DNA of 64,000 bases, from the NCBI RefSeq assembly GCF_015706575.1, contig NW_024037074.1, forward strand, positions 14,373,334 to 14,437,333, in the 5' to 3' direction. Numbering within the stretch: the first letter of the stretch is position 1; the number at the start of each line of letters is the position of its first letter. This document shows positions 11,836 to 25,700 of this stretch, one piece after another. This DNA is from Patiria miniata. Lineage: Eukaryota > Echinodermata > Asteroidea > Valvatida > Asterinidae. The position numbers and the translations under genes are program-made. The notes below the pieces were generated by a model. The model searched no databases. It worked only from the letters and a program-made list of their open reading frames with translations, and was not told the DNA's origin.

Positions 11836-12873
11836 CTTCGCCCACTCTAAACATTGCATCATCTGTAACCAGTTAATTCGTATTACTTTGTGGACTATTT
11901 GATCGACTCTTAACAATGTTTACTTGTACATTTCTAATTTCTTTTTTTTTTTACCATATGTGGCAGATAATTAAACCAATCAATCCAAACAAGTATTATA
12001 TAAGTATTTTTGTTTGTTAAATAAAAGAGCTGCTGTTTCTGTAAAGAAATGTCTAAAGGAAAACATTGTATGTTACAAATATTTCATAATTGTTAAAGTA
12101 GCTGTCTTAGGTTAGCTCTTGAATAGATGGATCGATTGATTCTCAAGATGAATAATTCTTATGCTTTGTTGCTGATATTCTTTTATTGCATAAGCTTGTC
12201 AATTTTAAAAAGGTTGCCTTTTTGCTTTGTATTTGCTTGAAGTGAATATGTAGTAAATATCAAATATAAGTTAATCTTGGATAAATCTTGGATGTCTTGT
12301 ACCATTTCTTTTCATTAATGAAATTAATTGGCTTCGGTAATTGCCGAAAGAGCCCTTGTTTTCATTAAGAATGTTATTTTTGCTGTTTCGACAATTTGCA
12401 GAAAGAGCCTTTTGTTTATGGTTAGACATTTTTCTTTCTCTTTCGGCTTTTTCTCTAATCTGCCTAATTGTTTTTGTTACGATATATTTTTTGTCATTCG
12501 CATTCGTACACATTTGCTTTCTTACAGGCACTTGGGGCATTTTTACCAATACAATTGCCTCTAAACTTGTTTGTTTTTGGTACCACTGTCAATTGCCACT
12601 AAAGCAGATCTTAGATCGAATAATAACACCATCTTATCCAATCCAGTCAGTAAGCACTTTTATCTTGCCAACACATTATGCTAAATTCAAATTATTTTTT
12701 TTGTCATAGACTATAGGCCATAGACATTTGCACAAAATCTGTCGTTTTTTTTTCGGGTTTTTTTTTACACATAAGGGAAGGTCCCATGGTTATGACACTT
12801 GGTGGGTCGTTACATAATCACGTTATAGCAAAATCCGAAGTTACGTTATGATGTCATCATTCATTTATTTTAT

Positions 12874-12955
12874 AATGAATTTTAAAGCTTTTATACAACA
12901 CATATTAAACATACATGTAGTGTATTATAGTTGTATAAAAGCTTTGAAATTCATT
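12874..12955. repeat. Perfect-arm hairpin
   Basis: Arms of about 26 bp, 12,874-12,899 and 12,930-12,955, containing AAGCTTTTATACAA and its complement, with a loop of about 30 bp. A small foldback element. Confidence 0.6.
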
Positions 12956-13919
12956 GAAAAAAATTACTTTAGGCCCCCTATCCCTAAAAGGGCCGGGGGC
13001 GGAATCCGCCCCCCCCCCCCTCAACTTTTTCCACAATAGCTTTGGGAAAAAAATTCCGCGACCCGAGCTGTTATGACGTTTTAGCCTCGGAGCCTTGCGC
13101 ATCTTTTGATACCAAAAACATCCGGCGCTACGCGCCGTGAAAACGTAATTTTCCCATATACGTCGTGTACGCAGAGCACAAGTACCATTCCTACATATGA
13201 ATAATTAATTAGCCATAATTCCAAAACCCTTTGACCTATAGTCATGAAATTTCTTGGGTATGTTTATGATGAGTTGCTCTATGCATGAACCAAGTTTCAA
13301 AGTGTTTCGTCACTCGATGGCCGATATCTTGGGGGACCCCCCCCCCCCCCCCCCCCCCGGCTGAGAGATGGTCAAAATAATTTTAAAATTTTGGTTTTGA
13401 AAATTCTTCTCAGTATATGTAGCAAACGAAACATGAGTAAGATTTAAAACTTTGCATTGCGGTTGTGAAAACATGGTTAATTCAAACTCTTTTTGTAATA
13501 TCACCCCGACGCACATTCCTCTTATGAATACTTTTTGTAACAGTTTTCAAAGTTATACACTCGTGGAAAGGACTTGAAAAATAAGTGACACCATCAAAAT
13601 GTGACTTAAAAAAACATTTACGATATCATCTGATTTGTATATTGCGGAATTATTTTGGCTACTCAAGACATCATCAGTTGATTTTGTTTTCAGTTGTTCA
13701 CGGTGTTGATTTTTTCAGAAATTTCACAAGACAGTTAGCCAGGATTGTCACCATAGGGGGGCTAGTTTCTTTTTTTTGGGGGGGGGACGTTATAACCATG
13801 GTCGCTTATTAAATGATTCAAACATTTCCAGTGGGAGGCGTGCCCCCCCCCCAACAGCCTTGGTGAATACAACCAATCATTCGATTAGCCTCAATTTGTG
13901 GTTTCCTCGAGTGTAAACA

Positions 13920-14700
13920 GCAGTGTGGTTGCGAAGGGAGATTTATAAAGGTTACGTAACACTTTATTTTGAATAAAACTACATGCACACAGACATGTTC
14001 ACACAGGTGGGCGAAATCTTTGAAAATTAATTTCTTCCGTTTGGAAGACTGTAGCTTCATGCAACTTTCAGGGTTTATTTCCCTTATAATGATCCAAGTA
14101 TCAAAAATCGATATCTTCATTACTTTTCGTTGAAATTGGAAAAATAGGCCTGGCTATGCGTGCATTTCTGAAAGTTGTAACACTGGCGTTTGCAAATATA
14201 TCTGTCAATCTTTTCAAGCCTCACGATTAATACTGTTCCTATCCATTATGGTGTGCAGTAAAGATTTGCAGAAACGCCTCCTTCACGAGATTTTCTATGA
14301 AAATCCGACTCCAATGAAAATCGGACCCCTTTTTCCCTATTATTGGTTAATCCCTCGCACGTGACAGGTCACTCTCCCGTATGTGATCCTAAAAGTAGCA
14401 TATTCTCGTACTTACGCATGCGCAATACTACCAATGAGTCCACATTTCATGGAATCGGATATTCACGCTACACCGGCTTCCATTGGTCGATACCGAGACC
14501 CACGCCAAGTCACGCCGAGTGACGCTAATGAATATGCTAATATGCCCGTCGTCATTGTATTGCTGGGCCGAAATCGGTCAACCGTAAACGCCCACGGCGC
14601 TTTGCTGAACAATGCATGTGGGTTGGGTTGGAAAAAAATCCTTGTCGAAATTTTCCATGGAGATGTTCAAGGTGTAACACTAGCGTTTGCAACAACAGAT
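13920..14700 (+). repeat. Interspersed repeat, copy 1
   Basis: Its inverse complement recurs at about 25,190-25,740, and an internal part (about 14,290-14,480) recurs inverted at about 31,410-31,590. Shared strings include GGTTACGTAA, CAATCTTTTCAAGCCTCA, CTTACGCATG and GAATATGCTAAT. No ORF and no clear terminal repeats; class unknown. Confidence 0.65.
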
Positions 14701-15190
14701 TTAGCTGAAACTCGGAAGATACTTAGATGATATAAGTGTTCAACTTCTCGTGAAATAACAACTTGAAGAAATTCCTAGAAATTGATATAACTGCATAGAT
14801 TTCGGGAAGTTTTCTAACGATTTCTTCCAGACTTGAAGGTCAGCTTTACCAGTAATTAACCAGTATTGACGTTCCGGCATCCATGACGGCGATTTTTTTT
14901 TCACTGACATGAAGTTTAGAATTTCTTTTCCCGTCATAATTTAACATTTCAATCGTACTGAGCATAATCTGAGAAACACAACGTTCCAAAGGCCATGTTT
15001 TTGGGGGGATTCACGAATTTCACTGCTCCGTTAGTTACGGCGTCCCTACGTAATCGGACTATTTGCTTGACAACCGGCAAGCTTTCGCCTTCGCAACCAT
15101 ATGGCTGGCGCCGTTAATACAGGGGAAGCTAAACACACGATATTGACAACCCGAGCACGTGATCACCGTACGCACACGAGGCCCCCTTCA

Positions 15191-15297
15191 ATGGCGAAAT
15201 CATTGTGGAAGATATTGTGCAAAACATGTGCAAAGCTAGCTACTGCCCCATGACGGATTTTTTTTTAACAGTGTAGCTAGCACAATGCATTCGCCAT
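15191..15297. repeat. Imperfect hairpin with nested arms
   Basis: Outer arms ATGGCGAA...CATTGTG and CACAATGCATTCGCCAT; inner arms AAGCTAGCTAC and GTAGCTAG. The loop reads TGCCCCATGACGG. A related hairpin with ACCCCATGCCGG in its loop is at 42,163-42,236. Confidence 0.5.
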
Positions 15298-16040
15298 GCC
15301 TTTGAGATATATTAACAGGTTGCCTGGATTAGTATATTTATCCATGTCTAGGGGCCTTTCAATGACTTCGAACAATAAGAACCGATAACGGAAAAACAAA
15401 CATGGTACAACGATCAACATGGCACCGAATACATATGATGTTTCACAATCGACAGTAATTGGCTGTTAAGAAGATAAGGGTAAATTTAGAAAAGTTGATA
15501 CCTTGTCCCTAGTATGATAGTGATTTGAAATGGTAGTAATTTGTCATTAAGTAAACAAACAGCAGATATCATTCAAGTATAAAATTATGGACTTCATTTT
15601 GAATTTGACGTAGGGGACAACATCACTGCAGTACAAAGGGTTCTTTGTCCATTATTATACCCTTGATTTCAGAACCTCTTCCATTATTTGCCCTTCACAG
15701 AGAACTTCTCAAAACTCAACACATAAATCGAAACCCATCCGGACATAGTATACGCATGCACAAAATTAATGAAATTCAAAGTGAAGTGTTGTTCCCGATG
15801 AGCATCAAGGCGTCAAAATAAAGCCAGTCTTTCCTTCGCCTTTGTACTTTCATATATATTCATCCAAATTTGGAAGCATTCTTGTAGTACAACGCAAATT
15901 GAACTGACTTCCTCTGTGCTCCGCCCAAAAAGGAGCAAAGAGACAAGCTTACATCTAACAGAACTGTCGCGGAGAACAGATATCAAAATTAATTTCAAGG
16001 TCATTGGAGTGGTCAACCTAGCCTAAAGTCAGAGTTGTAA

Positions 16041-16253
16041 TGACTTGAGTCAGTGACTCGACTCGAGTCCGACTCGAGCCACAATTTTTGGTGACTCGAC
16101 TCGAGTCCCTAAGGGCAAACGACTCGAACCGACTCGACTCGACTACACACTGTGACTCGACTCGACTCGACTTTCTTGACCTAATGACTCGACTCGAGTC
16201 ACTTCTTTAAAGTGACTCGACTCGACCCGAGTCTCAAAATCAGTGACTCGTTG
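16041..16253 (+). repeat. Degenerate GACTC/GAGTC simple repeat
   Basis: Many GACTCGACTCGAGTC-type strings over about 210 bp, partly self-complementary, ending about 365 bp before the gene B TATA-like box. Confidence 0.8.
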
Positions 16254-16617
16254 CAACTCTGGCCTGAGTAATTTGTCGGTAAGGGTTTTCTCCTTGAGTA
16301 TAAAAATGCCATGTTCAATATTACACCCTTGAAGAACAACAGGAAAAAAAACAGGCTAGGCCTATTATACGAATTTGTTCCTTGTATTTTTTTTTCTACC
16401 TTCCCAGATACATGTATAAAAACGCAAACGGAGAGGTGGAAACAAAATATATGGACTACACGGAAATGAAAACAAGGCGTTTTATGTTTTTTCTTCCAAA
16501 GTCCAACCATCTTTTGCTCCTAATGTATTTGCAATAACAATTAATTTCAAGTTTCAGGCGTATCTTTGGAACCAGTTAGTTGTGATGGCCCCCTTTGATA
16601 AAGTACTAGATCAGAAC

Positions 16618-16626
16618 TATATATAT
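16618..16626 (+). promoter_or_regulatory. TATA-like box of gene B
   Basis: TATATATAT lies 72 bp before the first ATG, a plausible spacing for a start site near 16,650 and a short 5' UTR. No other core element was recognised. Confidence 0.45.
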
Positions 16627-16697
16627 CGCGTGAACTAGCAGCTGGCGTTGCCAGCTCAACAGACGACTACAGGCAGCTACCAAAAGTTCTGAACTTG

Positions 16698-16755
16698 ATG
16701 AAGATCGCCATGGCTGGCTTGCGTGTTTTGGGACTTCTTGTGTTAGCAGTGGCCG
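16698..16755 (+). CDS. Gene B exon 1: signal peptide
   Basis: MKIAMAGLRVLGLLVLAVA, then phase 1. A positively charged start followed by a leucine-rich core, a classic signal peptide. An in-frame second ATG at 16,710 has a better Kozak context (GCCATGG) and would also give a signal peptide. Confidence 0.85.
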
Positions 16756-19700
16756 GTGAGTATTCCGTATGATCTCAGTTATGATGGCGGAGGGGCATAC
16801 GTCACGTTTTCACCCTGCACGAGGTGAAAGCGGCCCCCCTTTTCCATCCGGGCCCTTTGTGCCAAACCTTAAAAGCTTCTTTTTTTCTGGCACACGTTCG
16901 AAGCCAATTTTGCAGGAAATCGGACCTAAATGACATCCCGACCTGTAAATTTCAAAATTTAATTTCCAACACAGGCACGTATTTATATCTAAGTTTTAGG
17001 TCCGGTGCGAAATGGGTTATTTTCTTAAGAAGAAAAGTCGCCTTTTGTGGGTAACCCGTGCATATATTGCTTTACTTGCATGATTATTGCAGTGTCTGCC
17101 AAGATCCGACCCTCCGTCCCCAAGCTTATGCAAAAGGATTAAATGAATATTGATAGTGAAGCTTAAGCCTACGTATGAGAAATCCTTGCTCAAAGTAAAG
17201 ATGGGATGACCTGGTACAAAATTATTCCGCCTGAAATGGTATCAATCGCGGAGGAAAACAAAATCATTGAAAGAAGTTTAAGAAAATGTGCCCGGTGGCA
17301 CAGGGTTTTTTTCACGTGCGTTTTCAGCAACGGAATCCAGTTACGAGAACCCCAAAATTTTACATTCGTTTGCTCCGTGTTCTCATAATGTATAGCTATA
17401 CAGCCTTCTAATTATGTTGCTTCAAACGAAAACGAAATGCACAAAAAGCAAATTTTTCTATCAGAACCAAAGATTTGGGGTCTTTTCATCCGTAGCCAGC
17501 AGGGGAGGCAAATACTGTGCCCCGTCCATATTTCTGTCTGCTTCCGCCGATTTCCGTAATATTTGGCAGGGGGAAGTTTAATTCTCTTAACAATAACGTC
17601 ATAATTTTGATTGTGCTGCGGCTACTCAAGTGCTTTCAAATGTTGCATGAAAGATCTCTGGTGAAAAACATTCAAGAAACGTGTGCACGCATCCATAATT
17701 CCATATTTAGCACTGGAGGACGATGTACATGTATATACTAATTGGGGCAAGATTATTTTTTTGTTATTTTCCCCGCCCCAAATTTGAATTCTTACAGCAG
17801 AAATTTGGAATTGTGCTCCTTTTACAGTCCCGATAAAGTAGAAATAGCTCAATCTATTGATTTATAGCTTAATGTATTGATTAATTTTAATGAATAATTA
17901 AAACTTCTTTGAAAGGAGCCTGATATTATTACACCAACTGGGGCGAGATAATTATGTTTGTCACTTTACCCCCCAAAAATCGTTGCCTTCCCTATGCTCT
18001 TCAACAAATTCGATTTTTTCTCTCTCTCTCTCTCTCTCTCTTAATAAAAATAATGTTCAACACAGATTCTGCTTGCAAGCAGAGCTGGTTACTGCATGGT
18101 CTGTAGGCATATTATGGGCAGGAACAGGGCTATAGTCGTGTTCCCTAACGTGGCGCACTTCGAAGCTTACCCAACTTTCCTCGTGTAGTGTTGCCAAACC
18201 TCTTTGTTGATAATCCTCAAATTCATGCAGTGAAATACTGGTACTTATACCTTTTTAATGCTTGCTATTTAACCTCTGTGAACAATTTCGGTTTAATAAA
18301 ATTTAATCCGAAATGCAAAAACGGTCACGTCCGGAAATTGGGCACAAATTGGCGGAGTGTTCCCTAACGTGGCGCACTTGAAGAAATCTCAGAAAATTCC
18401 AAATTAACATTGAAGAATTTCTGTAAACTTGATAAATTCTGATAAAATCATTAATATATTTACTTACAAACCCAGCCAGATGTTTGTCAGAAAATTATTT
18501 TCTTATTTTTCGGGGCATTTTCAAAGGGTTCACTTTGCACTTGAAAATAAAATCGGAAAATCACGCCAAATTTTTTTTTTCTTTTAACTTTGTAACGGGT
18601 AAATAAACTCACGATTTATGAACGGGAGTGTTTAGAACTTGATGAAATTTCACTTTCTGTGAAATTTCAGTTAAAACTTTTGCTCTAGCTAGGCGCTACA
18701 GGCGAAAAATAAAAGTGCGCCACGTTAGGGGCCGCGCCACGTTAGGGTACATCAACAATATACCGCGTGTTGTCGAGCCGCAATTAGTCATTCGACATAA
18801 TTGTAAAATAACAATTCAGTAACTAAACGTGGGCCGATGTGTTGGTCGATGATCGATTTCTTAGGCCCTATTCGAAGGTGATTAACTTCTGTATTGCTAC
18901 AACGGCGGATGGGGGGGGGGGGGCAACGGTGGCCATTCCCCCCCCCCAAAAAAAATCAAACCCAACTTGAAAGTTATTTCAAGTAACGTCGCAAAAGGCA
19001 TCCATTGCTATGGGCGTTGCCAGGATTTTTTCCGGGGGGGGCAAAGCAAACTTTTCCCCAGAATTCCTTAATTGTTTCATTATATTCTCAATTTATATCA
19101 TTTTTCCGAACATGAGCAGGGGAGCATTTGCCCTACTCCCCATCAAATTAACAACAATATGGCTTCGCCCCTCTTTTTCCTTCCCCTTGCCCCCCCCCCC
19201 CCCCCCTCGCGACGCCCATGGCCATTGCGTACACCACCCACAAAACTCAACAAAAGCAATACATTTGCACCCCTCCCCTTGCTTTTCATATTAAACTTAA
19301 TTTAGGGTGGAACATTTTTGGACCCGCTTTTCGGGATTTTTTTTTCTGGATCCGGCCTTGTATTGATAAATTTATTTTAGGGGATAAGGACATCGCGGGG
19401 AATGCTGCAACTGTTGTGAACTTGAAGTTGAACACTGGCGAGCCAACCTGTAGTAGGATGGGTTGCCCTATTATCGCGGTACTTATCACGTTTCTCGTTC
19501 GGAATAGAGATTGCCCACTAACCTTCCAGAATTGTCCTGTCTTATGTGTAGTATAACTCTTCCTTTTTAAATTAATATAAAAAAAACTGACGGGTGGTGT
19601 GGTTTATTCCGTGTACGATGCCTGTGAAAATAGACATGCGCGGCGTGTGCGAACGGAGGTGGACTCCCTATTATCGCGGTATGCGGGAAGTGGTTTTTAT

Positions 19701-22700
19701 AATGATCCCAACTTTTTTGTTCATAGTTTATGTTTGACCAAAACACCCCCTGAATAAAGTCTGATATTTTCCCTGTAACGTTCAAGGTGATTAAAGACAA
19801 AATGTCTGCAGGATGATTTCTTAAGACCCTGCCCTTCCCCCGAAAGGAGAACAAAATCCCGGAGGCAAGTCTACTGATCGGCGATTGAGGGCGCCATTCA
19901 CTTTACACGGTGTGCCGTTTTATTTTCGCCAACGCGCGGTGCTTATTTTGATCCCGTAAAAGTTGTTACGATTTCGCGCTGCAAATATCGTCGTTCGACT
20001 TCATTTACATTTGCAGCTGAAGAATGGGAACCAGACAATGGAACTTTCATGGACAGAGCGCAATTAAAGATTTATGTTAAAATATAAACGGTACCTTTTA
20101 GCAGACACGGTGAGGGAAAATTTTGCAAGTTTTGGAAAACGTTAATATTTATTAAAATCGTTAAAAGTCCCGAAAGATACAACATTTTTTAATCGTCCTT
20201 TTTATACAACTTGGGTGAAAATCCTTGATGACTGGTGAACTGGATAAAAATCGCCACTTGAAGGAGTTTTGACACTGTAAAAAGAGAAATTTCCCATGCC
20301 GCGATAATAGGGATGCCGCGATAATAGGGAGTCCGAGTATACCTGGCGCGACAAACATCTGAACATGCCACTTTTCCCACAACGCCCCTCCCTTCTGATC
20401 TTAATCATTCTCCGGGGCCGATCGCAGGGCAGGGGCCACCAACGTCGGCCTTTTTTTTTTTTTATCTATGTTCCAAAGAACACTCACCCGGCCAACTTTT
20501 GAGGTTAGTAAGGCGATCAACAGGTAGGCCTACAGTGAAGTCCCGGTGCTTTTTGTTTGCCTGGTCGCTGCCAGCGTAATTATAACAGATCGTATCTTCA
20601 AAAGTCAATAACAATGCAACCTGGGGGACTTTTACCTTCCTACTAATCTACCTCCATCCTTCCTATAATGAGGTAAACAGGGAAAATGGCACCGGGGGAG
20701 AGGGGATTGTATATAATATAAGAAGGGCCGCCGCACCGTGCCGTATAGAGTAGGGCTATACATGTAGTCCTATATGAATTTCAAATTGGAATTGGGGCAC
20801 TCTGTGCTATTGTATGACATTGATGAACCTTTTTTTTTTTTTAAATCCCCTCAACAACAACAACAAAACAGCAGCGAGGTTATCGGTTTCATAGTGCTAT
20901 TTGAAATTCATCAATAAATAGGTCACATCAGTTTTAGTGGTTTTGCATGTGTTTTTATCAGAAGGGGGATTCTGCCGGGATTCTACGAAAGCCCATTAGC
21001 ACCACTGCAAGTATATGTTTTTACTTAGCAATTCGTTATTACGGATTATGAATTCGTTATTACGATTTATTCAATTCGTTATTGTACGTATTATTTAATT
21101 CGTTATTATGGATTTAAGTTAATTCGTTATTATTAAATACGTTATTTACGGATGATTAAATTCGTAAATTATTACGGATCACTAATTCGTTATACGTTCC
21201 GGGTTCCGTAGTATTCAGCAAGTATGGTACCAAGACAGTGCGAGCGATACATTCGATGCTAGTATTGCTACTTCCATCTCAGTTTAACTTATAGTCGGGT
21301 GGCTATAGACCCATTTTTTTCAGTTTTGACAAGATCGTGACCGAAAGCACCAAACTTGGAAGATAGATTCTTATAGCCCAAGAGAAGACATTTAGAAGGA
21401 GTGTAAGACACCTGAAATTCTTTTGGGAAGGATGCCTAATTTGCATAAATCGTTAATACCTGTCGTGTAATATAATTGTTTCCATATTTGCAGGGGCGAC
21501 TGGATCCAGGAATTTTCACGGGGGGGTGTATCAGCAAAAAAAAATTGTAAAAACGTAGACAGGTTTTGTTCTCGGGATATTTGGTCTCGGGGAGGGGGGG
21601 GGGGGTGTTCAAATCCGACGAATATTAGCACTTTTACAGAATAGTGTACAAAAAGAACATAACCAAGCTGGCTCTGACCGTATTTTGGGCACATGCAGGC
21701 GGACATTAAAGAGAATATACATCATTTGCTTTTGCTGTAATTTTCAGAAATGGATAGAATTGGGGGGTTGGAAATATAAAGCAAATATAGTTACACTGAC
21801 TTTTTGGAGGTTTTGGGTTCGAAAATGCTATAAAAACCTAGAAAAACGATCATTTTCCTGTAGTCTGGTTCCCTGACTCCATATAAGAAGAAACAGAGCA
21901 GTTTACATACATTGGGGAATTGTAAGGTAAGAGAACCAGTCTAGCTGGCTCGTACCCGTTCATAGGTTTGTAATCGATTGCAAACAAGTGCAATGGTCAA
22001 TTGGGGCCAGTATTTGAAAAAAAGCCAGTTGTTTCCAACGCTGATCGGCCGATCAGCGTTGGAAATTGATACAATAATACCAATTTTCTTGAAATAACAG
22101 TATACCAGGTGCCATAATTTTACAGGATGCTTTAGACTGTCATTTACCAACATCCTATTAAGGTATTTCGCAAAAACTTTGTAGTTTTATTTTTCGATGT
22201 TTGCAAATGTTGTATATTCCCTTTAATTACCAGTATAATTTTTTTGGTGTCAGAGGCCTATTTACTGGACTGCCTCCGTAAACATAGGCCACACATCCAC
22301 ATGTACAAAAACGTGTCGATTTTGTCAAATTTTGATTTTCACATTTAGGCTTACTTTGTAGGTTATTTTTACTTTAGAAGCATTCTCACCCTCTATATAG
22401 GCTAATCAGAAAGTGCTGCCTTTTTCAGATGTCCATTTTTCGTGAAATTTCCAGATACATTTGCACACGTTTGAGTATCAAAATTTCAACATGAAATTTC
22501 ACAAAAATTAGACATCTGAAAAAGGCAGCACTTTCTGATTAGCCTATATAGAGGGTGAGAATGCTTCTTAAGCAAAAAAACCCTACAAAGTAAGCCTAAA
22601 TGTGAAAATCAAAATTTGGCAAAGTCGACACATTTTTGTACATGTGGATGTGTGGCCTATGTTTACGGAGGCAGTCCAGTAAATAGGCCACATTTATGGG

Positions 22701-25700
22701 GCTAGAGTAACTCCAGATTATAGACTATGCGATAGGCGTTAGATCTGGAGTTACTCAAGCTAGCTCATGACGGAGCTTTTCCTAGCGAATCTCCCCATGT
22801 CATGAGCCTGCTCCTGAAATCAGAAGACTTCAGCAGACGGAGGAAGCCTTCTGATTTCAGAAGTATCATTCATGAGCCTAGAAAGCTGGAAATTTTAAGC
22901 CAGCCACAGGAATGAATTCCAGTCAATAACAATTCCGAATCAATTGAATCAAACTTGTGCACACTGGGAACAGTTTTAATACGAGGCCTGATTTGTATTG
23001 TTAAATTGCTTCTTTTGTTCTTTTTATTTCACAGTACCGCTGGTCTACGGTGTTGGTGAGTTGACTTTTGTATAGGCCCTACTATAAACCTATTGAAAGC
23101 ATTTTCTAGATACGCATTCTGAATCCTCCAAATTCACCACTGCCTAACTGCAGGAACCCATGGACAAGCTGTTTGTAATTGCATGGTCCGGTTGATGTGG
23201 TAGATGTACAGAACTTGAATAAAATAAGTATTTTGTAATGAGGTGGTTTGCAACGCAAAAATGTTTGTTGAAAAATCGGAATGCTCGCAAAACCATTTTT
23301 AATGTTAAAGTTTTGTTTAAAACACTTTTAGCTATATTTAAATTATAGAAACCTTTCTTCAAACTGGTTACTGATGATTGTACATGTAAATTGATAGTCT
23401 GACATTGTGTTTGTGGGGAAATTACTGCCTCCCAGAAAGGATCTACTTGGATCGAACAAACTTGCACAAAATACACCAAACCAGCCAATAACATGAATGT
23501 TTCTAAAATCGGGGCATATATGTCACAAGAAGTGAGCTGCAAGCTAGTTTCTTATTTTGCTTACCTGTGCAGGCTGCCCAACTAACTTCTATCGTATTGG
23601 AGACATATGCCTGAGCCTCTTGCAGGAAGATGACCAGACATTCGCTGATGCTGAGGCAAAATGCAAGACTCTCAATTCAGAGGCTACGCTTGCTATTGTG
23701 AAAGACTACCGCACACAAGGTGAGACAATTCTTTTGAAGTCCTTTTGAAGTCTGCTTCATTTAAATTATACATAAATGTACCGGTACATATGTGTTGGCC
23801 TAAATCGTGTAACCAAATTAAAATTACCCATTCCATGTGCATACAGTCTTGGACTGCTTGAAAAAAACCCTGACATGATCGAACGTCTAAAACAATTGGA
23901 ACTCAAGGAACCACACCAAAGCAAGCCATACTAGTAATAAGCAGTTTTTTTTGGTTGAAAACCTAGTTTTCGTGTTGTAATTTCTCTTTTAACATGTCAA
24001 AAGACTGATTGTGGTTTTTTTTTTTATTGTTTATCACAGCTCAAATTGTTTCATTTATGTCCTTGGACAACACCCAGGATGTATACATTGGACTCAAAGC
24101 TACCCCTGCTAACCCCTTCTATACTTGGAGCGATGGGACGGCATTAGATGTGTCGTTTACTCGATGGGGCGTTGGGCAGCCAGATGGATATGCGTTCTTG
24201 GTAATGTAGCAAATGGTTACAACTTACATGCAAATGGAACAAACATACAACCTTCCCTTTAGCAACCTGTCCAATACTGATAGATGTTAAATGTTACATG
24301 GGTTATTGCTTTTTAAAAGTCAAGGGGATTTTGTTATTTTATTTGTATTTTATTTGTATTTTTATTGGACTCATTGTAAGATGGACTTAATCTCTCAGTT
24401 ATTAAATTGTTAGAACACCGGTGGCCAGGCCACCCTTTTTTTAAAAATAACAACAAGCAGTGTTAATTGCCCTGTGTCGAAGCCTAAGGGGCATATACTG
24501 TTTCCGCCGTGTCCTTCCGTTGGTGGGTGGGTGGGTGGGTGGGTGGGTGTGACGTGTCCGGACAAATTTTGTCAGCGTGATAACTTGAGAAATACTTAAC
24601 ATACGAACTTCAAAGTTGGTTTGTGGATTGTTCTTGGTAATCCTAAGAAGCTTAATTGCATTTGGGGCCGAAAGGTCAAGGGTCAAGGTCACAGTGGCTA
24701 AAAAAAAAAAAAAATTGTCAGTGCGATAACTTGAGAAATACTTTACCTGTGAACTTCAAATTTGGTTTGTGGATTGTTCTTGGTAATCCTAAGAAGCCTA
24801 TTGCATTTGGGGCCGAAATGTCGAGGGTCAAGGTCACAGTGGCTAAAACAATAGAAATCTTGTATTTATTCTGAGATCATAGGGATTGATTCATATAAAA
24901 CCTACAGAAAACACTAATGATGTCAATGAACGTTTCATGTGACCCAATATACATGTACATGTAAGTTGATGTTAAAAGAGTGGTGTTATGTCATGGGAAC
25001 AGTCATGGTTGCGGGGCATTTGTGTTTGTAAACACACCTGACTTGTTATCTCAATTTCTACATGTAGGAATCTCCTCAAGTTAATTCACGAGTAGTTGAA
25101 CACCTATATCATCTAAGTATACTCTGCATTTCAGCTTAATCTGTTGTTGCAAACACTTGTGTTAAACCTCGACTACAATGTATCTCCAAGGCAAATTTAG
25201 GAGAGATTTTTTGCCAACCAAACACGTGCATGGTGTTTAGGATGGCCGATTGTGGGGCGACAATGCTGACAAAGTACATAATTAGCATATTCACAAGCGT
25301 GACTCAGCGTGACTTTGTGTGGGTGTATCGACCAGTGGAAGCCGGCAAAAAGGGTGATACTTATTAATTCATAACTCATGAAGGAGGCGATATACTACAT
25401 TTTTAGTACACACCAAAATGGATAGGAACCTCATTATATCATGAGGCTTGAAAAGATTGACAGATATTGTAAACCCCAGTGTTACAGCTTTGAATAATGA
25501 ACATACCCAAGCCTATTTTTTTCCAGTTTCAACGAAAATTATATAACGATTTTTAGCACATAGTTTAATCATTATAAGGGAAACAAACCCTGAAAGTTGC
25601 ATGAAGATACAGTCTTCCAAATGGGAGAAACTGATTTTCAAAGATTTCGTGGGCGAACATCCACATGTCTGTGTGCATGTTGTTTCATGCAAAATAAAGT

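Larger units (their letters stand above)
11006..12270 (+). other. Gene A 3' UTR / downstream, right end of duplicated unit
   Basis: Aligns in blocks with 54,331-55,952 downstream of gene B. Similarity stops at about 12,270. An AATAAA lies at 12,020-12,025 but is not conserved in gene B, so the poly(A) site is uncertain. Confidence 0.5.
12271..16600. other. Spacer between gene A and gene B, repeat-rich
   Basis: By the logic of a tandem duplication, this is the left end of the second unit. It holds hairpins, poly-C and poly-G tracts, an interspersed repeat shared with two later sites, and a GACTC array. No ORF with recognisable domains. Confidence 0.6.
16756..23034 (+). other. Gene B intron 1, 6.3 kb, crowded with mobile elements
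   Basis: No exon needed or seen. Contains a CT tract near 18,020-18,042, two keyword elements (18,141-18,747; 19,466-20,333), a G-rich element (19,003-19,232), an AATTCGTTATTA cluster (21,030-21,195), a TTAA MITE (21,710-22,222), a large foldback (22,255-22,689) and three hairpins (22,701-22,860). Confidence 0.75.

Noticed and set aside
12328..12709. 78- and 122-codon overlapping ORFs in the spacer
   Set aside because: Overlapping frames, Phe/Cys/Leu-rich translation of T-rich DNA, no motif.
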